A stretch of 64,000 bases of DNA from Mucilaginibacter sp. (GCF_028288225.1 NZ_JAQBOC010000003.1:62001-126000); one strand, 5' to 3'; shown: positions 27,931 through 37,686, counted from the stretch's first letter. The notes: a model not told the origin generated them from the sequence alone. Program-made: numbers and translations.

Positions 27931-28482
27931 AAGATTTACACAAAAACAGGCGATAAAGGCCTTACATCATTAATTGGCGGTACGCGTGTTGCAAAGCACC
28001 ATATTCGTATTGAAAGTTATGGAACAGTTGATGAGCTCAATTCATATATTGGACTAATAAGTGACCAGGATATTGCGTTACATGATAAAGAAATATTGAA
28101 ACAAATACAGGACAGGCTTTTTACCATCGGATCGTCACTTGCTGCCGACCCTGAAAAATCAAGAATGATAATACCCGACCTCTACTTAGCCGATATTGAA
28201 TTGCTTGAGCAGGAAATGGATAGTATGAATGAGCAATTGCCCGAGTTAAGGCATTTTATTTTGCCTGGAGGAAGCAGCACTATTTCTTATTGCCACATTG
28301 CACGTTGCGTATGCCGCAGGGCCGAGAGAATAACGGTGCACCTGGCCGAAGAAAGTGCCGTAGATGAAAAAGTTAATATTTATTTGAACAGGCTGAGCGA
28401 TTATCTGTTCACTTTAGCCCGGAAAATTGGCAACGAAAATAAAATACCTGAAAATCAATGGATCCCGAGGATGGGGAGTTGA
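27928..28482 (+). CDS. cob(I)alamin adenosyltransferase, PduO type
   Basis: Makes adenosylcobalamin from cob(I)alamin and ATP. The 184 residues contain the N-terminal ATP-binding YTKTGDKGLTSLIGG, YGTVDELNSYIG and the C-terminal arginine motif CRRAERITVHL. It would supply cofactor to B12 enzymes; the radical SAM protein at 7761-9188 is a possible user of cobalamin elsewhere in the window. Its TGA stop is inside a GTTGATTAAG word. Confidence 0.93.
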   Translation: MKIYTKTGDKGLTSLIGGTRVAKHHIRIESYGTVDELNSYIGLISDQDIALHDKEILKQIQDRLFTIGSSLAADPEKSRMIIPDLYLADIELLEQEMDSMNEQLPELRHFILPGGSSTISYCHIARCVCRRAERITVHLAEESAVDEKVNIYLNRLSDYLFTLARKIGNENKIPENQWIPRMGS

Positions 28483-28578
28483 TTAAGTTGATTAGAAGGG
28501 TGGTTGATTGAGTTAATGAACGTGTATAAGCCGGGTAACTTAATCAACTCAATCTAACTTTACCAACCTAATCAACCA
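28479..28578. repeat. intergenic palindrome of GTTGATTAAG words
   Basis: Left arm gttgattaagttgattag and gtggttgattgag; right arm taacttaatcaactcaatc and ccaacctaatcaacc. Arms are imperfect reverse complements. It begins at the stop codon of the adenosyltransferase gene. Confidence 0.75.
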
Positions 28579-28674
28579 TTTTCAATTAAATGCGAAAAAA
28601 TATTGATAATCGAATAAAAAATATTATACTTTTGCGAAAAATTAAATTTACCGAATAAAAATAAATAAGAGAAT

Positions 28675-28896
28675 ATGTATTGGACACTTGAACTGGCATC
28701 GCACCTGGAAGATGCACCCTGGCCTGCAACAAAAGACGAATTGATTGACTATGCTATCCGTTCGGGAGCACCTGTTGAGGTTATTGAAAACTTACAAGCA
28801 TTGGAGGATGATGGTGAGCCTTACGAAAATATTGAAGAGATATGGCCTGATTACCCTACAAAGGATGACTTCTTTTTTAACGAGGACGAATATTAA
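28675..28896 (+). CDS. DUF2795 family small acidic protein
   Basis: A 73-aa acidic protein of the DUF2795 family, whose role is unknown. The order WPATKDELIDYAIRSGAPVE, then ENLQALEDDGEPYENIEEIW and a DDFFFNEDEY tail is the form common in Bacteroidota. Monocistronic, with its own terminator. Confidence 0.85.
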   Translation: MYWTLELASHLEDAPWPATKDELIDYAIRSGAPVEVIENLQALEDDGEPYENIEEIWPDYPTKDDFFFNEDEY

Positions 28897-28914
28897 AGTA
28901 CTTGTAATCAATGA

Positions 28915-28938
28915 AAAACCTTGCTAAGCAGGGTTTTT
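28915..28938 (+). terminator. intrinsic terminator of the DUF2795 gene
   Basis: AAAACCTTGC, loop TAA, GCAGGGTTTT followed by T-rich sequence: a 10-bp stem with one wobble pair. Confidence 0.75.
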
Positions 28939-29009
28939 TTGTTCCGTCCCCTTTTTGGAATGGTTTTGGTTAAGATGTAAACAACATAATCAACTAAAAC
29001 TTTACAAAT

Positions 29010-29159
29010 ATGAGAAGTCTACTTTATTTAATCGCAGTTATCCTGGTAATAGGATGGATCTTTGGTTTTTTCATTTACCCTGTTGGCGGTGGCATTATTC
29101 ACGTTCTTTTAGTAATTGCAGTAATTGCATTGCTTTTAGGAATTATCAGGAGGGCATAG
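29010..29159 (+). CDS. lmo0937-family small membrane protein (49 aa)
   Basis: Starts ATG at 29010 and ends TAG at 29157-29159. The sequence opens MRSLLYLIAVILVIGWIFGF and has a second hydrophobic helix HVLLVIAVIALLLGII before RRA, so two transmembrane helices around a YPVGGG turn. This is the pattern of the lmo0937 family of tiny membrane proteins, often stress-linked in Bacteroidota. The function is unknown. Confidence 0.75.
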   Translation: MRSLLYLIAVILVIGWIFGFFIYPVGGGIIHVLLVIAVIALLLGIIRRA

Positions 29160-29177
29160 TTCTTTAAGTCCATAGAC

Positions 29178-29315
29178 AATGGTCCATAGTCCATAGTTTG
29201 AATTATTCTGTTATCGACCATGGTCCATGGACTATCGACTCTTCAAAATGGTCCATAGTCCATAGTTTGAATTATTCTGCTATCGACTATGGACCATGGA
29301 CTATTGACTCTTCAA
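29178..29315. repeat. two tandem 69-bp units of ATGGTCCATAGTCCATAG words
   Basis: Two head-to-tail copies (29178-29246, 29247-29315) of a 69-nt unit. Each contains forward words (atggtccatagtccatag) and reverse-complement words (accatggtccatggac or actatggaccatggac), so each unit folds on itself. The right end overlaps the last codons of ispD, whose TAG stop lies in a word. Confidence 0.85.
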
Positions 29316-30011
29316 AATTATCTCTGCAATTAGAATATCTTCCGGGAAAGTGATCTTTATATTTTGATAACTTCCTTCCACAAGGTGAATTTCTACGCCT
29401 GTTTCTTCAACAACACTGGCATCATCAGTAAATTTTGTATTATATGATTGCAGGTACGCGTTTTTTATTTGTGCCGATTGGAATGTTTGCGGCGTTTGCA
29501 CCAGGTAAACATCCTCACGCCTTAAACTTTTCGAAATCCCGTTTCTCATTAACCTCACCGAATCGCGGCTTTTAACGGCCGTAACGGCGTTGCCGCTTTC
29601 GGCGGCATATAAGTATGCCTTTTCTATAATTTTGCTGCTGATCAAAGGTCTGACAGCGTCATGCACTGCTATCAGCGAATTAACATCATTATCTATTGCA
29701 TCAAGCCCGTTTTTTACCGAGTGGAAGCGCGTTTCGCCCCCTGTTACCAATTGGTGAGGGATCTTAAAGTTGTAGTCGGTACAAAGTTGCGACCAATAGG
29801 CATGGTACTCAGCCGGAAGTACTAAAATAATGGTTGGTTTAACAGTTGAGAAATGAAAAGCTTCAATGGTATGCATTAAGACCGGCCTTCCGCACAACAA
29901 CAAAAATTGTTTTGGGACTACTGATTGCATCCGGGTGCCTGAACCGCCGGCAACTATGATTGCGAAAGATTTGAGATTTGAGATTTGAGATTTGAGATTT
30001 TCTGAAGTCAT
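29301..30011 (-). CDS. ispD: 2-C-methyl-D-erythritol 4-phosphate cytidylyltransferase
   Basis: Third step of the MEP isoprenoid pathway. The nucleotide-binding AIIVAGGSGTRM, then VPKQFLLLCGRPVLMHTI, and VHDAVRPLIS are diagnostic. The first 15 residues (MTSENLKSQISNLKS) are encoded by a run of the word AATCTCAAATC, outside the conserved fold, and the last residues (KSQ) by another word family. Both ends of this gene have been shaped by repeats. Confidence 0.94.
   Translation of the reverse strand: MTSENLKSQISNLKSFAIIVAGGSGTRMQSVVPKQFLLLCGRPVLMHTIEAFHFSTVKPTIILVLPAEYHAYWSQLCTDYNFKIPHQLVTGGETRFHSVKNGLDAIDNDVNSLIAVHDAVRPLISSKIIEKAYLYAAESGNAVTAVKSRDSVRLMRNGISKSLRREDVYLVQTPQTFQSAQIKNAYLQSYNTKFTDDASVVEETGVEIHLVEGSYQNIKITFPEDILIAEIILKSQ
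29968..30000. repeat. tandem GATTTGA word run inside the 5' end of ispD
   Basis: Four tandem copies of the 8-mer gatttgag/atttgaga. It lies within the first codons of ispD and supplies its non-conserved N-terminus. Confidence 0.7.
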
Positions 30012-30122
30012 TCTTAGTCAAAGCTATAAATCAATCTTAAATAAGCAAAAATGAAAAAGCCCCTTAAATTTAAAGAGGCCTTTTCTTCTATAATTCCGAA
30101 ATCGAACTTCCGGCTTCCGAAA

Positions 30123-31172
30123 TTAAATGATCAGCATGGCATCGCCATAGCTGTAAAAACGATATTTTTCTTTTACTGCAACTTCATAGGCATTCATCAC
30201 GTTTTCAAAGCCTCCAAAAGCAGAAACCATCATCAATAAGGTTGATTCAGGCATATGGAAATTGGTGATCATTGAATTGGCAATGCTAAAATCATAAGGC
30301 GGGAAAATAAACTTGCTGGTCCAGTCATTTGCTGGTTTCAGTGTTTTATTTGCAGATACTGCAGATTCAATGGCGCGCATAGATGTTGTACCAACCGCAC
30401 AGATCCGGCTTTTACGTTCAATGCCCTTGTTTACAATATTTGCCTGCTTCTCTTCAATAATAAACTGTTCAGAGTCCATCTTATGCTTGGTAAGATCTTC
30501 AACCTCTACCGGGCGAAAAGTACCTAAACCTACGTGAAGGGTAACTTCGGCAAATTCAATACCTTTAAGTTCAAGGCGTTTCATCAGCTCGCGGCTAAAG
30601 TGTAAACCAGCTGTAGGTGCTGCAACCGCACCTTCATGTTTTGCAAAAATGGTTTGGTAACGCTCCTTATCTTCGGAGGTTGCTTTGCGTTTTATATATT
30701 TTGGCAGAGGTGTTTCACCTAAGATCTCCACATTTTTGCGGAATTCTTCGTCGGTACCATCAAATAAAAAGCGGATAGTGCGACCGCGTGATGTTGTATT
30801 ATCAACTACTTCGGCAATTAAAAGGTCATCATCACCAAAATATAATTTGTTACCTACGCGGATCTTACGGGCCGGGTCAACCAAAACATCCCATAACCTA
30901 AGTTCTTTATTTAATTCGCGTAATAAAAAAACTTCAATTGTTGCACCGGTTTTTTCTTTATTACCGTACATGCGTGCCGGAAATACTTTGGTGTTGTTAA
31001 GGATCATTACGTCCTTATCATCAAAATAATCCAATACATCTTTGAATATTTTGTGCTCAATTTTGCCTGAATCACGATGTAAAACCATTAATTTTGATTC
31101 ATCGCGAATGCCGGCGGGGGTGTGGGCAACTAATGATTCGGGCAGATTGAATTTAAATTGAGATAATTTCAT
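30123..31172 (-). CDS. queA: S-adenosylmethionine:tRNA ribosyltransferase-isomerase
   Basis: Builds epoxyqueuosine on tRNA in queuosine synthesis. The 349 residues start with the family FDLPESLIAxxP-like [20 protein letters not shown], and contain VEVFLL-like [20 protein letters not shown] and [15 protein letters not shown]. The gene ends at TAA followed by cggaagccggaag words of the CCGAAATCGAAC family (30085-30122). Confidence 0.95.
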   Translation of the reverse strand: MKLSQFKFNLPESLVAHTPAGIRDESKLMVLHRDSGKIEHKIFKDVLDYFDDKDVMILNNTKVFPARMYGNKEKTGATIEVFLLRELNKELRLWDVLVDPARKIRVGNKLYFGDDDLLIAEVVDNTTSRGRTIRFLFDGTDEEFRKNVEILGETPLPKYIKRKATSEDKERYQTIFAKHEGAVAAPTAGLHFSRELMKRLELKGIEFAEVTLHVGLGTFRPVEVEDLTKHKMDSEQFIIEEKQANIVNKGIERKSRICAVGTTSMRAIESAVSANKTLKPANDWTSKFIFPPYDFSIANSMITNFHMPESTLLMMVSAFGGFENVMNAYEVAVKEKYRFYSYGDAMLII

Positions 31173-31500
31173 GTTAAATGATATGAATTTTCAAGGGCGC
31201 AAATGTAAGCTTTTTTTTACTATTTTTCCTGATTTTTTGTTAGCAATGATTATACCGATTAATTAATGATCGCACCAATTGGTTGTGATTGTTTTAATGA
31301 TTGTATAGTTTGCTTATTTATTACACCAATTTTTAATATAAGTTTGAAATAATGTAACTTAACTGAATTCTGGCAGTCTAAAATTATCAAACCTTGGTTA
31401 TCACACGTTATCATTAGTGAAATCCAAGCAGGTATCTGTGAAATCACTCAATAATCGGTGAATTCAAAAAAGTAAAATCGGTGAATTCAAAAAAACTCAA
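31173..31500. other. 328-bp divergent region with a tandem repeat next to the permease start
   Basis: No ORF. AATCGGTGAATTCAAAAAA occurs at 31453-31471 and again at 31476-31494, a 23-nt period, ending 6 nt before the permease ATG. A TAAGTTTG box at 31339-31346 matches TAnnTTTG and could drive the permease; no good -33 at normal spacing. Confidence 0.5.
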
Positions 31501-32748
31501 ATGATATTTTTAAAACTTTTCAGGGAAAGCTTTCTGTTTGCTTACGACGCGTTAAGGCAAAATAAGCTGCGTACTTTTCTGTCATTGCTTGGTGTTACCA
31601 TCGGGATATTTACTATCATTTCCGTTTTTTCGGCTGTTGATACTTTGAAAAATAACCTGCAAAAAAGTGTAAATAAACTGGGCAGCAACAGTATTTACAT
31701 ACAAAAATGGCCCTGGGTAAATAATGAAGACTCACCCTGGTGGAAATACCTGCAACGACCTACCCCTAAATTACGGGAATATGATGAGCTGCAGAAGCGC
31801 AGCCAAACAGCCCTTGCTGTTTCATATGAAATAAATATTGATAACCGTATTGTAAAGTACCAAAGTAATACGGTTGATGGCGCCCAAATTGATGCAACAT
31901 CGCATGATCATGATAAAACATGGAACTTTGATTTTGAAGATGGGCGGTATTTTACCGAAATGGAATCACGCGCGGGCAGCCCGGTTACTGTAATTGGGCA
32001 TGATATTGCTACTGATCTTTTCCCCAATGGGGGAGCCGTTGGTAAGCAATTAAAAATAATGGGCCGCAATATTACCGTAATTGGTGTTTTTAAAAAGGAA
32101 GGGAAGGACATTTTAGGAATTTCTGATGATAAAGAAATTTTATTGCCTTTAAACTTTGCCAAAAACGTTATTGATGTACAAAATGCAAATTACAATCCCC
32201 AGATAGTTGTACGCGGAAAGAACGGCATAAGTGATTTGGAAGTTGAAAGCGAAGTAAGAGGGTTAATGCGTTCTATCCGCCGTTTAGGGCCCGGAATAGA
32301 AGATAATTTTGCTTTAAATAAAACTACCATACTCTCTAATCAATTGGATATAGTTTTTGGCGTATTAAAAAAGGTAGGTTTTGTTATAGGCCTTTTTTCA
32401 ATTTTAGTTGGTGGTTTTGGTATTGCTAATATTATGTTTGTTTCGGTTAAGGAACGCACCAATATAATAGGGATCCAAAAATCATTGGGGGCCAAAAACT
32501 ATTTCATATTGCTGCAGTTTTTGATCGAATCTGTAGTCTTATGTTTAATGGGTGGGATAATTGGGCTTAGTATGGTTTTTGGAGCAACAGCAGCTGTTAA
32601 AGCAGCGGCAGATATACAGGTTGTACTTGATATTTCAAATATAATTTTTGGCGTTAGCCTGTCAATCGGAATTGGTATAATATCAGGTATTATTCCGGCT
32701 TATTTTGCTGCCCGGCTTGATCCTGTTGAAGCGATAAGGTCTAATTGA
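31501..32748 (+). CDS. ABC transporter permease, MacB/FtsX type
   Basis: A 415-aa permease with one N-terminal membrane helix (about 20-45), a periplasmic MacB-like core (about 50-280) and three C-terminal helices (about 290-400), with the FtsX-domain strings NIMFVSVKERTNIIGIQKSLGA and DPVEAIRSN. Such permeases need an ATPase of the LolD/MacB type; none is adjacent, but one lies at 20977-21741. Cargo may be lipoproteins, peptides or lipids. The stop TGA is part of a GTTGATT word. Confidence 0.88.
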   Translation: MIFLKLFRESFLFAYDALRQNKLRTFLSLLGVTIGIFTIISVFSAVDTLKNNLQKSVNKLGSNSIYIQKWPWVNNEDSPWWKYLQRPTPKLREYDELQKRSQTALAVSYEINIDNRIVKYQSNTVDGAQIDATSHDHDKTWNFDFEDGRYFTEMESRAGSPVTVIGHDIATDLFPNGGAVGKQLKIMGRNITVIGVFKKEGKDILGISDDKEILLPLNFAKNVIDVQNANYNPQIVVRGKNGISDLEVESEVRGLMRSIRRLGPGIEDNFALNKTTILSNQLDIVFGVLKKVGFVIGLFSILVGGFGIANIMFVSVKERTNIIGIQKSLGAKNYFILLQFLIESVVLCLMGGIIGLSMVFGATAAVKAAADIQVVLDISNIIFGVSLSIGIGIISGIIPAYFAARLDPVEAIRSN

Positions 32749-32979
32749 GTTGATTGGTTGATTAAGTTGACTGAGTTAGATTAAGTTGGATTGAGTTAGA
32801 TTAAGTTGAATAGGTTAATTAAGTTAGATTAAGTTAGATTAATTGAGTTGAATAGGTTAATTGAAAGTTTAGAAAATTATAATGTTGTAACGTTATTAAA
32901 TAGTTTAACTTAATCACTCAATCCAACCTATTCAACTCAATCAACTAATTTCACCCCAATCAACTTAATCAACTACAGT
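32744..32979. repeat. largest GTTGATTAAG word palindrome (about 235 bp)
   Basis: Left side has about ten forward words (gattaagttg, gagttagatt, gaataggttaa); right side (32910-32979) has reverse-complement words (ttaatcactcaatccaacc, caatcaacttaatcaac). The left end supplies the permease stop and the right end encodes the last residues (VVD) and stop of the histidine kinase. A TGTAACG at 32886 has no CGTC partner and looks fortuitous. Confidence 0.8.
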
Positions 32980-35900
32980 TACATAGTGCCCTGCAACTTT
33001 CTCATACAATGTATCAGGAACAAAAGGCTTGGTTAAATAGCCGCACATGCCGGCTGCCAGGGCCTTATTATGTGTTTCTGGCATGGCATCAGCAGTTAGG
33101 GCTATAACAGGGATATCCGGGTTTGTTTTTCTTATTATCCGTGTTGCTTGAAACCCATCCATTACAGGCATTTGCAAGTCCATTATAATCAGATCGTAGC
33201 TATTGTTTTTAACCATCTCTATTGCAATCTCGCCGCTAATAGCTTCGTCAACTTCTACCTGCCATTTTTTAAGGAATTTGGATGCTATCATCAAATTCAT
33301 TTTGTTATCATCAACAACAAGTATCCGCATTCCCTGTAAGCTGCGCTCCAGGTTAATGTTAGCAAGCGATATCAACTCATTATTTTGTATTTGGCTGCCT
33401 ATGTTAAATGCGATGGAAAATGAGAACTGTGTACCTCTGCCGGGCTCACTTAGCGCCGAAATATTACTTTGATGCAGCTCAATTAAACGTTTTGTAATAG
33501 CCAGCCCTAAACCCGTGCCTCCATAATCGTTATCATGGTTTTGCGACTCCTGCATAAACGGATCAAATATAAGAGCAAGATTTTCTGCTGCTATGCCTAT
33601 CCCGGTATCGGCAATGGTAAATTTAACCTTAACCTGTTGGTTATTAATTGTTTCTTTATTAAGATGAATACTAACTCTCCCTTCGTGTGTAAATTTGACG
33701 GCATTGCTTAACAGGTTATTTATTACCTGGCCAAGTCTTATTTGGTCACCAATTAGATATTCAGGAATGGCAGGGTCTACAAATAGATCTATTTCGAGAT
33801 CTTTTTCAGCTGCCCTGGCATAAAACGACTGCTTTATTTTTTGGGTCAGATTTAGTATATTAAACGGTAATAAATTAAGCTCCAGTTTCCCTGCCTCAAT
33901 TTTATTATAATCTAAAATATCATTTATAATAGCTAACAGATTCTCGCCGGAAAATTTGAGTATGTTTAAGTATTCCAACTGTTCGGGCGAGGGATTCTCG
34001 CTCAGCAACAGGTTGGTAGTGCCAATTACCGCGTTCATTGGTGTCCTGATCTCATGGCTCATGATGGATAAAAACTCCGATTTAAAATGCGATGATTTCT
34101 CGGCTTCTTCTTTTGCCGAAATTAAAGCCTGGGTAGCCCTTTGCCTTAAGGTTATATCCTCTCCAATACTGGTAACTTCCTTTATATTTCCATTTTCATC
34201 ATAGCTTACCGTGTTTTGCCAGCTAATATTACGCAGTTCTCCATTACGGCATATTACAGAACTAATATACTGGGCTTCAAAACTCCCATTAATAAACCAT
34301 TTTGACAAGCCGTTCTTTTGATCCTCCGGTAAAAAATTTTCTAACCAGTTTAACCCCAATATTTCGTTTTGATCATAACCAAGAATATGAGACATAAACT
34401 TATTGCAAAAAATCAGATTTCCATATTTGTCAACAGATATAGCCGGCAGTTTAATGGTTTCTAATACCAGCTTATATTTATTTTCAGTTCTCTTGTAATC
34501 TATTTCAGCTTGCTTACGATCGGTTATATCCTGTATAGTGCCAATAACTTTACGCACAGAGCCATCATCACGCCGTAATAATTTGCCGACAATAACACTC
34601 AGGTACTTAACATTTCCGCTTGTTGTAACTATCCTGTATTCATATGATGTATTGGTAATGTTTGAGATATCTTTTAAATGCTTTTTAAGGATGGGCCTGT
34701 CATTGGAGTGGGCATATTTCACTAACAATTTGATGAAACTATTTTCGTCAGTAGTTTTTCGATCAATTTCGAAAATGTTATTTATCTCGTCACTCCACGT
34801 CAACTTATTTAAGAGGATATCCCATTTCCAGTTTCCTATTTTGGCTATAACCTGGGCTTCTAATAGCTCTGTCTGACTAACTTTTATTCTCTTTTCTGAT
34901 AGTTTGGTTTCAGTAATATCCTGTAAAATACCAATAATACGTTTTACGCTGCCTTCGCTGTCTTTTAACAGTTCGCCTTTTAATATTTTTATATACTTTA
35001 ATTTACCGCCCGGTGTGATTAATTTATGCTCAAATTCATCTTTGCCTAATTCATAAATATTGGTAAAATAAGCATGAGCTCCCTCACGGTCGTCCGGATG
35101 GACCAGGTTTAAATAATATTCAAACTTTTCTATATTCTCAGGTATACCTTCAACTTCCAAAATTTTATATAAGCTTTCAGACAAAAATGTTTCCCTGGTT
35201 GTAAGGTCAAAATACCAGTTGCCTGTTTTAGCAATTGACTGGGCTTCAAGTAGCAAGCTCTCACTTTCTTTCAAAGCATCAGCATATTTTTTCTGTTCAG
35301 ATATATCAGTAACCGATGCGGAGATCCGCGAGGTATAATTACCGCTCTGGTCATATACCGGCGCTAATTTGGCCACAAACCAACGCCCGGTTCCAAAATC
35401 AGAAGGATAGGTTATTGAAACTGGCTCGCGATGCTTTAGGACATGATCCATTGCATCATCAAACTTTTTGGCCTTTTCATCTCCCAAAACCTCGCTCAGC
35501 CTTTTACCTATACACGTTTCCGGGTCAATTACCCGTCCCTCTATTCTGCTGAACCAGGTATTCAAACAGATTTTATTTTCATCAAATTCAAAAATTACAT
35601 CATTTAATGAATTGATAAGGGCATCAAGTTTTTTACCACTCCGGCGCAATTCTTCATCATTATTTACCAGGCTTTTATTCAAATCAATAACATTGCGCAA
35701 AGCTTTTTTAAACCTTAGCTTATAAGCCGTCATAACTAAAAACGATACATGAGCAATAAATGTAAATGTTAGCAATAAAACTACCAGTACAGTTAATGAT
35801 ATGTATAGCCTGGGTGCAGCAATATAGGCTATAACTGTAGCTATTAAATTAAGTGAGCATATTGCTGCAAATTCCCATCTTTTTTTACAAAACAAGGTAA

Positions 35901-36225
35901 GAGCTATAAAAATGGTTATTGAACTAAACAGGTAAACATGTTCAAATCCATTTTTATTTAATAAAAGGCCATTATTGATTACTAAAAAAGATATAATAGT
36001 TAAATATTGGCTTGCTGCGCTGAGAAATTTAGATTGGTAAAATGAAAAGCCCAGGGCTATTAAACAAAGTGCGCTGCTAATTAAACGCAGCCACAAAGGA
36101 TCGAACGAATTATAAAAACACAGGTAATGAAGCGCGGGGCTTGCAATAAACAGCCCAATGAGTAATAATTGATTAATGGTATTATCACTTTGTATAATTA
36201 AAAGCAATCTGCTTCTTAGGGACAT
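32965..36225 (-). CDS. hybrid histidine kinase with four PAS domains and a receiver
   Basis: A 1086-aa sensor kinase. Several membrane segments fill about 18-170. Then come four PAS-like domains (about 200-315, 325-445, 455-575, 580-695; the middle two with PAC tails IIGILQDIT and VIGTIQDIT), a HisKA domain with phospho-His H724 in SHEIRTPMNAV, an HATPase domain (GTGLGLAITKRL) and a C-terminal receiver with the acceptor Asp in IIMDLQMPVMDG. There is no DNA-binding output, so the phosphate must pass to another protein, for instance through an Hpt protein like that at 3255. No response regulator gene is adjacent. Confidence 0.92.
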   Translation of the reverse strand: MSLRSRLLLIIQSDNTINQLLLIGLFIASPALHYLCFYNSFDPLWLRLISSALCLIALGFSFYQSKFLSAASQYLTIISFLVINNGLLLNKNGFEHVYLFSSITIFIALTLFCKKRWEFAAICSLNLIATVIAYIAAPRLYISLTVLVVLLLTFTFIAHVSFLVMTAYKLRFKKALRNVIDLNKSLVNNDEELRRSGKKLDALINSLNDVIFEFDENKICLNTWFSRIEGRVIDPETCIGKRLSEVLGDEKAKKFDDAMDHVLKHREPVSITYPSDFGTGRWFVAKLAPVYDQSGNYTSRISASVTDISEQKKYADALKESESLLLEAQSIAKTGNWYFDLTTRETFLSESLYKILEVEGIPENIEKFEYYLNLVHPDDREGAHAYFTNIYELGKDEFEHKLITPGGKLKYIKILKGELLKDSEGSVKRIIGILQDITETKLSEKRIKVSQTELLEAQVIAKIGNWKWDILLNKLTWSDEINNIFEIDRKTTDENSFIKLLVKYAHSNDRPILKKHLKDISNITNTSYEYRIVTTSGNVKYLSVIVGKLLRRDDGSVRKVIGTIQDITDRKQAEIDYKRTENKYKLVLETIKLPAISVDKYGNLIFCNKFMSHILGYDQNEILGLNWLENFLPEDQKNGLSKWFINGSFEAQYISSVICRNGELRNISWQNTVSYDENGNIKEVTSIGEDITLRQRATQALISAKEEAEKSSHFKSEFLSIMSHEIRTPMNAVIGTTNLLLSENPSPEQLEYLNILKFSGENLLAIINDILDYNKIEAGKLELNLLPFNILNLTQKIKQSFYARAAEKDLEIDLFVDPAIPEYLIGDQIRLGQVINNLLSNAVKFTHEGRVSIHLNKETINNQQVKVKFTIADTGIGIAAENLALIFDPFMQESQNHDNDYGGTGLGLAITKRLIELHQSNISALSEPGRGTQFSFSIAFNIGSQIQNNELISLANINLERSLQGMRILVVDDNKMNLMIASKFLKKWQVEVDEAISGEIAIEMVKNNSYDLIIMDLQMPVMDGFQATRIIRKTNPDIPVIALTADAMPETHNKALAAGMCGYLTKPFVPDTLYEKVAGHYVTVVD

Positions 36226-36349
36226 ACTAATGTTTTTTTAGATCGGCTATAGGTAGTTGTTCAAAAAATATTATCAATTAAGAATGATATGGCATGAAAA
36301 TTTTACAAATTGTCAATCATCTTAAGGGCTATTAGTACGTAGATTTCGC

Positions 36350-36357
36350 TACATTTG
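36350..36357 (+). promoter_or_regulatory. putative -7 box of gltA
   Basis: TACATTTG, an exact TAnnTTTG match 21 nt before the chosen gltA ATG. No clear -33 box. Confidence 0.4.
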
Positions 36358-36378
36358 TTGCAAATAAAATATTTTCCT

Positions 36379-37665
36379 ATGTCGGAGACAGCACAATTAA
36401 AAATTGGCGATAAAACTTATGATCTTCCTGTAATTGAAGGTACCGAAGGTGAAAAAGCTATTGATATTTCAAAATTAAGGGACCAATCCGGTTATGTAAC
36501 ATTTGATACCGGCTACAAAAACACAGGCGCAACAAAAAGCGCAATTACATTTTTAGATGGTGAACAAGGGATATTAAAATACCGCGGCTACCCGATAGAA
36601 CAACTTGCCGAAAAATCAAGTTTTATTGAAGTTGCCTACCTGCTTATCCATGGCGAGCTGCCTACAGAAAAGGATTTGAGCAATTTTCAGTACGAAATAA
36701 GCAGGCATACGCTGGTACATGAGGATATGAAAAAGTTTTTTGATGGTTTCCCCTCAAAGGCTCATCCCATGGGGCAGCTGTCATCGTTGGTTTGTGCATT
36801 GTCAGCATTTTACCCTGAATCATTAAAATCTCTGCAAACCCGGGAGGAGCTTCATTTAAGCATTATTAAAATGCTTGCTAAAATGGCTACCGTTGTTTCA
36901 TGGATCTATAAAAAATCACTGGGACATCCGCTTATTTACCCTCAGAATAAATACGATTATGTAACCAATTTCCTGTATATGACCTTCGGGCAGCGTACAG
37001 AGCAAATTGAGATAGACCCGGTAATAGTTAGCGCAATGAACACGCTGCTGATATTACATGCAGATCACGAGCAAAACTGCTCTACCTCAACTGTGCGTAT
37101 TGTAGGCTCGTCCGAATCAAATATTTATGCATCAGTTTCGGCGGGGATCTCGGCATTATGGGGCCCGCTGCATGGCGGTGCAAACCAGGCGGTGATTGAA
37201 ATGCTTGAGAAGATAAAAGAGGATGGGGGAGATACCGATAAATGGATAGCAAAAGCTAAGGATAAAAACGATCCTTTCCGTTTAATGGGATTTGGACACC
37301 GCGTATATAAAAACTTTGATCCGCGTGCAAAGATCATTAAAAAGGCATGTGATGATATTTTAGAAAAACTTGGTATGGATGATGAAGTGCTTGAGATAGC
37401 TAAAAAGCTGGAAGAAGTAGCGTTGAAAGATCCATATTTTGTTGAGCGTAAGCTGTATCCTAATGTTGATTTTTATTCGGGTATTATTTACCGTGCGCTT
37501 GGCTTCCCTACCGATATGTTCACCGTATTGTTTGCATTGGGCCGTTTACCGGGCTGGATTGCGCAGTGGAAGGAAATGAAAGAAAACAAAGAGCCTATTG
37601 GCCGCCCGCGCCAGATCTATGTGGGCGCCGTTAACAGGGAGTATGTTGACATAAAGAGCAGGTAG
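36379..37665 (+). CDS. gltA: citrate synthase, type II
   Basis: Condenses oxaloacetate and acetyl-CoA in the TCA cycle. From the ATG at 36379 the protein has 428 residues, the typical hexameric type II length; an in-frame TTG upstream overlaps the promoter box and is unlikely. The active-site segments HADHEQNCSTSTVR, GPLHGGANQAV, MGFGHRVYKNFDPRA and NVDFYSGIIY are intact. Confidence 0.96.
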   Translation: MSETAQLKIGDKTYDLPVIEGTEGEKAIDISKLRDQSGYVTFDTGYKNTGATKSAITFLDGEQGILKYRGYPIEQLAEKSSFIEVAYLLIHGELPTEKDLSNFQYEISRHTLVHEDMKKFFDGFPSKAHPMGQLSSLVCALSAFYPESLKSLQTREELHLSIIKMLAKMATVVSWIYKKSLGHPLIYPQNKYDYVTNFLYMTFGQRTEQIEIDPVIVSAMNTLLILHADHEQNCSTSTVRIVGSSESNIYASVSAGISALWGPLHGGANQAVIEMLEKIKEDGGDTDKWIAKAKDKNDPFRLMGFGHRVYKNFDPRAKIIKKACDDILEKLGMDDEVLEIAKKLEEVALKDPYFVERKLYPNVDFYSGIIYRALGFPTDMFTVLFALGRLPGWIAQWKEMKENKEPIGRPRQIYVGAVNREYVDIKSR

Positions 37666-37686
37666 TTCTTCTTTAGCTTATAAATG

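Noticed and set aside
29178..29315. CRISPR-like array
   Set aside because: Only two 69-bp units, internally palindromic, with no spacer-repeat alternation and no cas genes.
32880..32900. ECF promoter at TGTAACG near 32886
   Set aside because: No CGTC at 16 nt and no gene start downstream on that strand.
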